Source: Mesodorylaimus sp. YZB2_4
Lineage: Eukaryota > Nematoda > Enoplea > Dorylaimida > Dorylaimidae
Assembly (NCBI GenBank): GCA_030248295.1
Contig: JASANH010001194.1
Location: 248,001-312,000, forward strand
Length of the DNA stretch: 64,000 nt
Direction: 5' to 3'
The notes under the pieces were generated by a model. The model was not told the DNA's origin. It worked only from the letters and a program-made list of their open reading frames with translations, and made no database searches. The position numbers and the translations under genes were made by a program. Positions 22,260-32,300 of this stretch are shown here, piece by piece; the first letter of the stretch is position 1, and the number at the start of each line of letters is the position of its first letter.

Positions 22260-23609
22260 CTAATCTAATGAGAAAACTGTTAAATAACCGCCTTGAATGT
22301 TTTTTGTCAATGCGCGTTGACTTCCGAGCACGAACAAGTGCGAACCCACCACGATCAACGATTCGGGGGAATCAAATTCGGCGTCGTTAACAGTCGCCTG
22401 CCATCGCCGTTGCTGTAAATTAAATCTTTGAACACGGGCCGCCTCGTCGACGATATACAGCCGATTGCGTTGGTCGAAACACAGACCGCGAGGGTACCAC
22501 AGCGTACTGATCGACCATCCGCCAACTGATCTGCCTTCAGAGATGGTGAATAAACGATTGCCGCTCTCGATGCAGTACAAATCGACCACAAAGTTCTTTC
22601 CGTCATCAAGAGCACTGATCGCCAGCACTTTTTCATCATCGTTGATCGCCATGCTTCGAAAAATGCCTGGCTTTTCGTAAACGATACGTACGGCCGCTGA
22701 GCATGGGGCAAAATCGTTGTGGCAGCTCATCGGAACTTTCCAAATACTCCCGCTCTGGACTCGTATGTTCAGGCCTTCTCTACGCTGACTCGAAATCAGC
22801 ATACTGTCCTGAAAAGTCAAGGGCCTTTAGTACAGGAAAAGAATTGATTTCTATCATGCACTGCACTTTTACTCACACATCAGCTCAAGCGGTGATCATC
22901 CACTCAGGTCCAGGGGTCACAGCTGCCATTAGAAATGCAAGCCTATTCAATTCCAGACTTACGATTAGATGACTCACAGGCATCCCACTCCAATAATCTA
23001 GGCCAGGAAGCAGCTTAAATAAATCCGAAGTTCTGAGGGGAGGTCTAGTTAACAGCCCCTAAATCAAATGTGACAACTTACTGAAGACGGGCACCAAACC
23101 ATGTTCAAAACTTGACCCCAAATTCGTTCGCACATCACTTTGTAAAAAGGCGGCAAGTTGTGGGTCGAATGCAGGAGCGTGCTATCGAAGAAAACCAGCG
23201 AATTTTTCGGTTCGGCATCGATCGACTCGTTGAACAACGCAACGACGACGAAGCGACACGTCAACGTCGACGTCGATCCACTGCTTGCGCTGATCGCTCG
23301 CTCCATCAAGACGACGTCGACACAACAGCCGGTCATGATCGTTCGACCAAACTAGAGATTGCCATTGATTCCTGGTTCCAAACGCAAAAAATGGAGACCA
23401 CTCGGACTGGCGACGAGGAAGTACTGGAATCCATCGGCGATCTTGTACGTCGCGAACGAGGTGGGGGAAACCAACGAACCACGGCAGTGCGAACGTTCTC
23501 GAAACCGAATCACCGCGTTGCATTTTCCGGATTGTATTCCACCCGCACGATTAGAAGGAAAATACGCAAGGACACGATTGCTTACCCGGCGCCGTCTTAT
23601 ATAGGGCAA
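22260..23609 (-). CDS. Beta-propeller-like protein, possibly Nup214-like (structure uncertain)
   Basis: Three minus-strand blocks form one gene candidate. The 3' block (about 22815-22260) has propeller-like repeats: FRSMAINDDEKVLAISAL, YPRGLCFDQRNRLYIVDEAA, ESLIVVGSHLFVLG. The upstream block 23351-23070 reads RFVVVALFNESI, LVFFDSTLLHS and GQVLNMVWCPS, and the 5' block 23609-23355 contains FQYFLVASPSGLHFLRL. The order of a short strand, a FFD strand and a NMVWCPS strand is reminiscent of the Nup214 N-terminal propeller, while the last block looks more like NHL repeats. The two upstream blocks are in one frame but separated by a TAG at 23352-23354. I cannot place a clean intron there, so the gene may be broken, or there may be two genes. 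Confidence 0.4.
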
Positions 23610-23624
23610 GCATATGCAAATTAA

Positions 23625-25358
23625 TCAAGGCTCACGATCCCAAGTTTCCAGCAGGCTCTTCCAGGCTTCTTTGTTGGAACTGGTTCTTGGTCGGTGGTGC
23701 AGACTGCTTTTGATTCTGCAATTTGTACGGCCCCAAACTAGTGTTTTGTTTTCTAATCGCAGACGAAGATGCGACCTGTCATAAAAGAAAACATGCAACC
23801 CTCGCAGGCAGAATTCTTGCCCCCCCCCGGTGCAATTTATGACCTCATCGAAATCGATTGAATCGAGGATAGTCGAACACTGTCACCACAAGCAAAAACG
23901 CACTCTGAGTTTTAATTCTATCTTGTTTGGCAGATAAGTGTCAAGACCTAATTTTTGCCAATTGCATTTTCGCGGCTATTGCGTAATACTAGAGGCGTTG
24001 GGGTGTTGATTGCGAGGTATATTGTCCTCGACTCACGGACCTCGTACCAATACACGAAGGCAATCCGGACTTCAATTAAATCGGGCCGACCACTTCCAAC
24101 CAAGGCAGAAAGATCAGCCCATCTATGGAGTCGACAAGCACACTCGTTGTATACCTATTCTATGATAAGACATGAGAGATCACTCACTTCTTACGTGCAG
24201 GCACGGAAACTGACAATACTAGTCAGATAAGGCGTTGAAAAAAGGCAAAGATAAAGTGCATGCACGAACATGATCAATCAACCAGAACATACTGTACTGC
24301 ATTGTGTTGACAACGTGGGCCACTGCAAAATGCTGCTAACCGAACATGCAGAACGGTAATGTGGAACACACCTGTTCTCTCGAAAATCAGTCGTGTCACA
24401 CGGCAAGCATGTCAGAAACAAACTGATGCACAGTATCTACACGCCTTGACTCGGAAGTCGCTCGAATTTCGCAGTGTATTGTACGGTGAGATCTCTTCAC
24501 TCAAAATTTCGAACCGTTGCACTTCACGCAAAAATGCAATGGAAATCCGATACGGGATTAGTAAGTAGCTCATAGGAGCTGATCGAAACCGAGAATCGTA
24601 TTGTCAGCCCGAGTTGTAATGGTGTAACTTGAAACGGGGCTGTGATGTAAATAATTTCAGTGTGATGAGAGCGTGTGCATCCACAATAGAACTACACTAA
24701 CCATGGTTGTGCTGTTGGAAGGTTGTGCTAGTCAAGCGGACCCGAGATAGATAACTGTGATCACACGGACGACTGCTACTCCAACAAGGACATAGGCCAG
24801 CATCTGCCGATCGGAGGGGTGTATCGACTCCCAACCTGATCCTACCATAACCATAAGCAATATATACATATTTCTGTGTACATTTCTGCACAACACATAC
24901 CGCTCAAGGCCACCAATGCGGTTAGACCACCACGACGCACGTAGATGGCGTTTACTTGATACGTCAACCAAACGTGAGTCCAACACAAGACACACAAAGC
25001 TCGGGAAGTCGTCCTGTCCACCCAGGCATGTTCGGCCGTCGCCTATCTCCGCCCCCTGCCTTAGGCTGGCTTTGGAGAGGCGGGGCGACGTTTGAGCCAC
25101 CTGGTGAGACAAGGCGGCTTTCCTGCATCCCTCTCAAAAAATGTTGCTCACCGCTACCTGTAGTGGCCGGGGTTTTACTTCGTACCCTGCCTTTTTTGAC
25201 CTACATAACTTATATTTTACATATGCCTTTTTGCATACGTAGAAACAAGTTGATATATCACTAACATGGCACCAAATTTAAAACATCTACATTTTACAAG
25301 AGCACTACGAACTGCGTGCTTATGAAGCACTTTGCGAGAAGCCAATTGGACCAATCAT
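23625..25358. other. Gene-poor stretch of 1.7 kb
   Basis: No supported gene. There is a C run at 23820-23828. A minus-strand frame at 24732-25112 ends in a hydrophobic stretch but has no other coding sign. Confidence 0.4.
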
Positions 25359-26484
25359 TCACAAAGGTCCTGCCGCACGTTGTACGGGTGACAATGAAGA
25401 TAGTTTCTGAGCAGTTGCAACAATCCAGTCCGAGTAGAAGCTGACTCGAGAATAAGTGGCAGGATGATCTCCGCAACTCGGATCACTGTAAGACACGATG
25501 CCTTGCTGCACTTGACGACCATCTGCCGCGCGGCAGACAAAAGGTCCACCAGAATCACCCTGAAACGATGCGCGTCTCAATCGGGACTCTGCCAAGAGAG
25601 GCCGGGGCTTACGCTGCAGATACTTCCAGCTGTTCCAGCAGCGCAGAAGTTATTGCCATACTCGAACTTCTTATTGTTGCAAGCCTGGAGTGTGACGGGC
25701 AGTTCTTGCAAGGGGCTGTCTGAAACAGACGAGCACGCTATTAGGATTTAGGCCCGAAAGGAACTGGCTCTTACTCTGATTCAGACCCCATCCAGTTGTG
25801 GTGCACTGGGCAGCATGTTCCAGGAGGAAGCCCTGAGGGGGCAAGTCCACTGGTTTTATCCGGTCGCTGAATTCCAATGGTGAATCGAATTTAATGATGG
25901 CAGCGTCGTCGCCTGGGAAAAATCCACCGTAAGTCCTAAATTCTACTATCCTACGCTTCTGTCCCGTAGTGAAGTTGAAGCCGCTGAATGTCGTCCCCGC
26001 AAGAATGTGCGCATTGAGGGGGCGCGGATGCATGACATAACTCCTGACAAGGACTTGGATGTTAGAGTTCTGACAAATTGGATGCTGGTCCAAACACGGG
26101 ACTACCTACCGGAAGCAATGTGCGGCAGTGAGACCCACGTCAGATCGGGTCAGATTTGGATAGGCACGAATAAGGGACGCCCCGCAGCCGTGGAATCCAG
26201 TGCCATTGTGGATTGACAACATCCAAGGGTGTTTCGCGATCACCGTGTCCAGCCCGTTGGTTGGACCTAAAATGTGGCGTGATCCCGAGATCATGAGTGC
26301 AGACTACTGCACTAAACATGACTTGACAACCGAGGCGAGAAATCGAATCAAAAGATTATGGGTCGAAACAAAAACAAAAGAAATGTTTCTCTTCAAGATG
26401 TCTGAGAGATTATAACTTACGGAAAAAGGCGATAATGGCGAAGCAACCGTTGAAGCACAGACTCAGGAGCAAAAAAATGTGCAT
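25359..26484 (-). CDS. Secreted S1 serine protease, chymotrypsin fold
   Basis: Five exons (26484-26421, 26266-26110, 26043-25775, 25719-25613, 25559-25359) join in phase to 265 residues. The first exon is a signal peptide (MHIFLLLSLCFNGCFA). The catalytic triad is complete: His in LTAAHC, Asp in GDDAAIIKFD, Ser in GDSGGP. Cysteine pairs GFHGC..AAHC and the CAAGTAGSIC loop are as in family S1. Ser occupies the position before IC (specificity pocket 189), which suggests chymotrypsin-like rather than trypsin-like specificity. The usual R-IVGG activation site is replaced by R-PTNG, so zymogen activation, if any, is unusual; this depends on the exon 1/2 junction, where an AG in TTTTAG fits the phase. 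The start is preceded by CCCCAGCC. Confidence 0.87.
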
Positions 26485-27889
26485 GGCTGGGGACGGAAGT
26501 GCATTAAATGGGGATCTGAAAGCTCAGCACCCAGCATAGAAAACTACAATGCACCTTGGCAGCTGTTTCAGGGCTGATGCGACTTGGCAGTGTGGTCGTC
26601 CCCGTTTTGTAGGTGTTACTTCGAAATGAAAAATTAGAACAGCGCCCGGGGTCAGAAGACTCGGTGGCTGGCACGTGTTAGTGGATGAGATGAAGAGCAG
26701 TCGAGCGGAACCAAATGGCAATAACCGGACGTGGGAAGAATGACGACCAGTCTCAAGGGCATACACCAGCCGCAGTGATCTAGTCCCGTAGTGATGTCTG
26801 CGGATGATCACAGAAATCATGTTCCACTCGTTCTCCTGCCTCGTTCTATTCCATGCAGCCGTGCAGTGCATAGACTTGTCGTGAGTGAATGCTCTGTGAG
26901 CAGTCGTGTTTCAGTCGTTGAATCAGGCGGCCGAAACGCTGACGAGTCAGCCAAGATATCACGATTAAAACGACAGTCGATGGATTGACGGTGTATAGGT
27001 TCGCAAGGCGAACTTTTTTGATGCGATTTTAAAGTCCCCGTGGTACTGCCGTTCCGAACAGAAAGTAAACGGCAAGCATGACAAATTCCTGACCAAGGCC
27101 ATGTTTTTTCAGTAGCAAACCGTGATGTGCAGTACATGCGCACATATAGTGCACTGTAAATGTATGTATATGCTGATTACTCAAGCTGTCCGTTTGAGCA
27201 CCGTCTATAAAAGGACGTCGAACAGGCTTCTATGTCTCTTCTAGGCAGCCCTTGTTGCAGAAATAATAAACCATGCATACAGTATGACGCCTGCAGGTTG
27301 AGAAATAAGAAATCAATAAATCATGACTATCCAAGTCGCATCTAATCTTTTCTGCAGAGTTCCATGTCTGAAACTACCTCAAATAGAAACCCAAATCTTG
27401 TGAGCAAAGCTGCAGTGATTTAGTTACTTACAATGACAGCGAGGCGTCACGAGGCTAGCAAGACTGATGAGAAAAATGAAACAAAGTGCAGATTCGGAGC
27501 AGTGTCAGAAAGTGGCTTTTTGAATCCTTAACAATTGCCAGGCTCTGCACGAATCTCACAATCAGTTTGTAAAAGACGGGTCTGACAAATGGAAGTAACC
27601 ACCTAAAAGTTATACAGTTCTTTCATTACTACCACGCATTTAGCAGCAGCTTAACCCTACTGCATATTCTAAATGGTTATTCTTGGAAGGGTTTGAGTGA
27701 GATAGTAGCTTCAGAATGGTACTTTCTTTCATGGTCACTCGCTTTGCACAAGCCGGCCTTTCCAACATATAGTCCAACAAATAATCAAACTGATTCAGCA
27801 CAAGAAGACCACAGATGGAGACCAAGTAAAACATCCACGCGGTTGTTTCCCTTGAGATGACCCGCAACAAAACGGAGACGAGACCTTAT
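26485..27889. other. Intergenic region, 1.4 kb
   Basis: No convincing gene. TATAAAAGG occurs at 27206-27214 on the plus strand, but no coding frame of useful size follows. A minus-strand frame at 27640-27870 has a hydrophobic segment (FYLVSICGLLVLN) but no recognised family. Confidence 0.4.
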
Positions 27890-28650
27890 TTTGAATTCCC
27901 GCCAGCTCGATGCGTACCTGAACTGGGAGAGTAGATTCAAACCAATACAGACTTTACACTGCGTGATCTGCTTGGTTATCGTCGTCTGGGTCTGTCTAGC
28001 TGGAGGCTGTCTTGGGGTGAGGTCGGTGTTGTTTGGCTTGAGCAGTGCACGTGTGGCTATGGCTCCTGTTGGAAGCACGGACGCGATGGCGGTCGATGCG
28101 CAGTCGACGATAATCGTGTTGTCAGTGTTGGCATCGGCTGCGGTGATCAGTACGATCGTGTTGACGGTGATTGGTTGCGGGTGCTGCGGCGGCCAGTCGA
28201 AGGGCGCGGCGGGTGGAGAAGGCAAGGCGGGTGGTGGGGGAAAGGATTCCAAGCAACCGTCCAACGAGTACATCGAAATGGAGCCAGCCGCGGCAGCAGC
28301 GAGTTCGAAAAGGAGCGAGAAGAAGAAGCAAGACTTTGCGCCGTCCCGCGATCCCAACTATCGAAGCCTGGTGGGAGTCGATAACAATTTCGAACCGTCC
28401 AACAAGGCCAAGTGACAAGGAACGTGACCCGCCATCGCGGCCAATACTATGTCTTTTCGTTTGTTCCCGTGCTCGATTCCATGCAATGCTCTTGTGCTGG
28501 CTGGCCTAGCCACTTCGTAAAACTTGTGCTGTTGTCCAGGAAGGGTTCAACATAGCAGCAGAGCGATGGATAGCTTTGTCCAAATCGGTGTCGACACTTC
28601 ATACAACGCAGTCCAGTCTGTCAACCCATCAAACTTTCTATTCTCGCACT
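27890..28650. repeat. Dispersed duplicated segment, copy 1
   Basis: About 760 bp that recurs at 44090-44823 in the same orientation. From 28145 to 28447 the two copies look identical by eye; the left third and the right end show scattered substitutions and small indels. No target duplication or transposon terminus is visible at the edges. Confidence 0.9.
28059..28415 (+). CDS. Small single-pass membrane protein with cysteine-rich juxtamembrane, copy 1
   Basis: From ATG at 28059 the frame gives 118 residues. A 17-residue N-terminus precedes one transmembrane segment ([19 protein letters not shown]), then GCGCCGG, a likely palmitoylation cluster. The cytoplasmic tail is glycine/lysine-rich, then has [20 protein letters not shown] and ends in [12 protein letters not shown]. 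The frame is open further upstream to 27891 and contains another hydrophobic stretch ([17 protein letters not shown]), but the second genomic copy has a stop in that upstream part, which favours 28059. No family is recognised. YIEM and NYRSL could be tyrosine-based signals. Confidence 0.6.
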   Translation: MAPVGSTDAMAVDAQSTIIVLSVLASAAVISTIVLTVIGCGCCGGQSKGAAGGEGKAGGGGKDSKQPSNEYIEMEPAAAAASSKRSEKKKQDFAPSRDPNYRSLVGVDNNFEPSNKAK

Positions 28651-28810
28651 GATAAATCACTTAATAATCAGTAAGCGGCGCTGTAGATTCCAGAACAACC
28701 ACCATGGTTTCCAAAAAACCGATGTTGAAATCAGGTCACTTTTCTAGGTAAGGGACTCATTTGAACTTTAGTGGATGCCTCTCCCAGTGCCTGCTGTACT
28801 GTTATGGCTT

Positions 28811-28872
28811 ACAATAAATACGATGGGCGGGACAGTTGCGCATGCCACTGTCCCGCCCATCGTATTTATTGT
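28811..28872. repeat. Perfect 26-bp inverted repeat with 10-nt loop
   Basis: Arms 28811-28836 and 28847-28872 are exact complements (ACAATAAATACGATGGGCGG and on to ACAGT), separated by TGCGCATGCC. The arms contain AATAAA on each strand. It could form a cruciform or, if transcribed, a stable hairpin RNA. Confidence 0.95.
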
Positions 28873-29342
28873 GAGGAAGCATGCCTTTTATCGTCAGTGG
28901 GGCCAGAGGTGTCATGTTCGAGGGTGCTTCTTATGAGTGCCGCACAGTATGCAGTGCTACCACCCAGCACTGTTTATAGTAATTTGCCGGCTCCATAAAG
29001 TGCAAGCATTCACTTCCGCTTACTCAGTCCATTGCGTGGATGTTTGCTTTTTTACGACCGCACGGCTCCGATCCTTGGCGGGCGTCTGTGGCGGCACTTT
29101 GGCCAGTGGGACGTCAGACGAGCGGCGGGCGGCAGCTGCGCCGGCGTCATTGGCCTCAGTCATTATATTGGTTGACGGTGGGTCGTCCGAAGAGGCGGCG
29201 TCCATCGTGGCTCTCTTTTCAGGCTCACTGGCCTTGACCATTCTTCGAGGCGGCTACCGAATCAGGCTCCTTTCGAAACGTGCTCACGTAGCTCCTGAAT
29301 TCGGCAGTGCATAAGAGGCGACTGTAGATTATTACTTGCGAC
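28873..29342. other. Region between hairpin and Storkhead-box gene
   Basis: A GC-rich stretch (29050-29240) is open on the minus strand from 29241 to 29020 (73 codons, MVKASEPEKRATMDAASSDD...), with low-complexity, disordered character. I cannot assign it. It may be part of an unrecognised gene or chance in GC-rich DNA. Confidence 0.35.
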
Positions 29343-32300
29343 ATGTTCAAACAGGTGACTTTGACCAATAAGTGTTTGGCCATTGTTATGCAGCGGCACG
29401 ATACTGCTAATGGCTCGACCATAGAAAAGCAAACCCAGCACCGTTCCGCATCATCTCGGGCGTCGGCACCGGAAAACGGATTTCGTATTTTTCAAGACTT
29501 TCAAGACGAGAATCGAGCCAGTTTTTGGAATCCGGGACTCGTACAGTCTGTGAATGCATTGGAATTCGTTGGTTTTGTGCGACCCGGCACTTTATTTGTT
29601 TCCGGCAGTGAACTTCATTTGGAATGTTTACGAGGTGCTTGGGCTCGGCGAGTTTTGAAGCCACCGCCAGGATTTACCATCAAGAGACTAGGTCAGTCGG
29701 GTTTGCGGGTTTTTAAATCTTTCAGGTAACTTAGACTAGAATGCATGTAACTGGAGTGCAACTGCTGCACACAGAGTATACGCTCTACTCGCACTGGCCC
29801 TGGGTTGATACGAGGAAGCGAGTTTCGAGTGCCAACTTTTTCTAGCTTAGATGACTGCAAGCGGCGAAAGGTTTATACCAGCCGTCTCTGTAAGCGCCGA
29901 AGACCATCTGTCAGCATTTTTTGCCTCCCAGTCTAAGAATAATAATAACAATGCCTCTAATGCTTCTGACTCGTGTGTTTATGTTCGCTGGGGAAGAGAC
30001 GAAATTCTTTTGCTTTCGAAGAAAATGAAGTAGCGGGGATGGTCCGAGTGGTCTCCGCTGGGTGCCGCATTATTACAACAGCTGCTGTGTACCGGAATCC
30101 AGGGTGGTGGCAAAAAGTATTGGTCCAGCTGTTTCAAACTGGCCTCATTGGCCTATTCTCCCTGGGCTGGGTTCGAGTTAGAAGTTCAAGTCAAGAAGAA
30201 TCTCCTGTGCCGCCTCTCGTGAATACTCGATTATTTGGCCTTGGCCCCATTTGCTATAGCTCTTCGCCATTACTCTTTTCCTCCAACAATCTTTCTGCTG
30301 GTTCTGGCTGTTGGGAGGTGAGCATTTTTCGAGTGCCGCTCAAGATGTCTGTGAACAAGCGGCGAGATGGGAGGCGAGGGAAAAGAAAGGCACTCCGAGG
30401 CGCGCAATGGATGAGAAGTCTTTTGAGCATATTTACTACCGCCAGGCCAAAACGACTGCCGCGCCTCCATCTTCCTCTTCTTTTTACCACCGGAATGGCC
30501 GTCGTTTGGTAGACAAGCCTGTGGTGCTCGTAATAATAAACGCCTCTTCGAACGTATCCCAGGCCTCGGGCCGAATACGGACTCGCGAGATCAGCCGCTT
30601 CTGATATTGCTTTTCACATGCAGCTTCTTTCAATTTTCTCTTCCGCTTTGCTTCCGTAATAACCCTCTCACGTCGCTTTTCCGACACGCCCGCCGAGGCC
30701 AGTAATCAGTTTGATGACGACGTTGTTTATTGACAGTCGCTCCGACTCCACTCTCCTTCCACATCCTAGAACAGGAATCATGGGAGCTCCTTTAAGCTAG
30801 GCGCACTACTGTTTGGCCCCACCTCGAACAGCCTATCGATTTCATATGCCATTCAGCAAAAGAATGTACGCCTTATGATGCATGCGGATACTCGCCGAGT
30901 AGACTTACTGAAGTTACTTGTTTGCCTTTGCCTACTCTGGCCCTCACTGTCCCGGGTACGGTCTATGCACAGAACAAGCGACAACTCTTTATGCAAATGA
31001 GCACCAGCAAATCAATGGCTATCAGGAGGCCGTGTCATGCCCTGTGCTTCGCCCTACCATCCGTCATTTGTCATCAGTGCACTCGATTCGATCTCGTCAT
31101 AAGTGACAAACGTCCACGAAATTACACGAGCATTGTGGACGGGTCCTCGGACTGTCCCTCGGTGGCTTGATTAGGTAAAATCCGTTATAGGGGCCACCCA
31201 TTGTGCCAACACCCGTCGAAGCGGCGTTGGCAAACAGGGACAAATAAGACGGGTCTACTCGATGTGATTCATTCCTTGTATGGGCATAAATTAGATCGGG
31301 TCCTGAAGCAGCTGTCACTGGTTATTGGACACCACCGCTGAGCGTCCTCTCTTCAATTCAATAGCCGCTTGTCTGGTTTCGTTTGAATTTTGAATTAGAA
31401 ACACCAGAAGCCGGCGGAGCACATGCGACACACGCGTGCCTTCACCTTCTTACGATGCGCAAGGGGCGTGTAATTTCTTGCTGGTGCTTTCTTCGTTTTC
31501 TTTGGCCCGTTAATTGGGGATTCGCGGGGCTCGTCGGGGCGACAGGTGCGAAACGGAGGGAAGGTAACACGGCCAGTCAGGTTTATGCAAAAACGGGTCA
31601 TCTTCCGGTATTCCTTCCGGTCCACTAGGTTTGTATACGACCTTAGGAATAGTCCCCAGCGGATAGTCTGGTAAATTAATTACATGATCCAAGATGACAG
31701 TTTTTCATTTTCGGCGTGTCGAATTTGTAGAGTCTAGGAGGGTTTGAAACGAGCCTATACAATATTCACACGGCCATTTCGTATTGGTCATTCAGATCCG
31801 ATTGCACGCGTCCACGCGTCCTAACAACAATAGAGCTGGACGGTGAGTGGCAGGTGGTCATCGTTTGCCCAGGCTCCAACGCCGGTATAATTTTATTAAA
31901 GTGGTTTGCTCGCCTTCAGCTTTCGAGCCGGGATAATAGCTGGTAATTTTCTAATTGAAAGCTACAGGAAATGAGCTCGTTCTGTTGTTACATTTTACGC
32001 CCGGGCGTCAGGCACCCGTCGCCCGTTTTGTCCCAGAATACATTAACCTTTTATGACTGTCTGTGCTTCCCGCGGGAATGCATGCCTGTAAGATCGTAAA
32101 CGTGGACAGTTTCCTCGACCTCTTTCTGCTGGCTCTGTTTACTGGGCTCGCCCCGAAATTGAGCTAGCAGTCAAACGTATCGAGCTCTTGACATAAAAAC
32201 CAAAACGATTTTTCATAAACTAAATGTCTGCACCCGGGACCACACGCACTCTCCAGTCTTCACTATCTCAGACTCTATCCTTCAGTCAGCTAGTAAAAAC

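Noticed and set aside
27206..27214. TATAAAAGG as a promoter
   Set aside because: A good TATA match, but no coding exon can be placed downstream before the duplicated segment, so I do not call it.
28122..28418. 98-codon minus-strand frame opposite the small membrane protein (also at 44324-44620)
   Set aside because: It is present in both copies only because the DNA is duplicated. It is arginine/leucine-rich in the way typical of antisense frames of GC-rich genes.
30033..30070. tRNA-like GGGGATGGTCCGAGTGGTC
   Set aside because: It resembles a serine/leucine tRNA 5' part but no matching acceptor or T arm follows within 90 nt.
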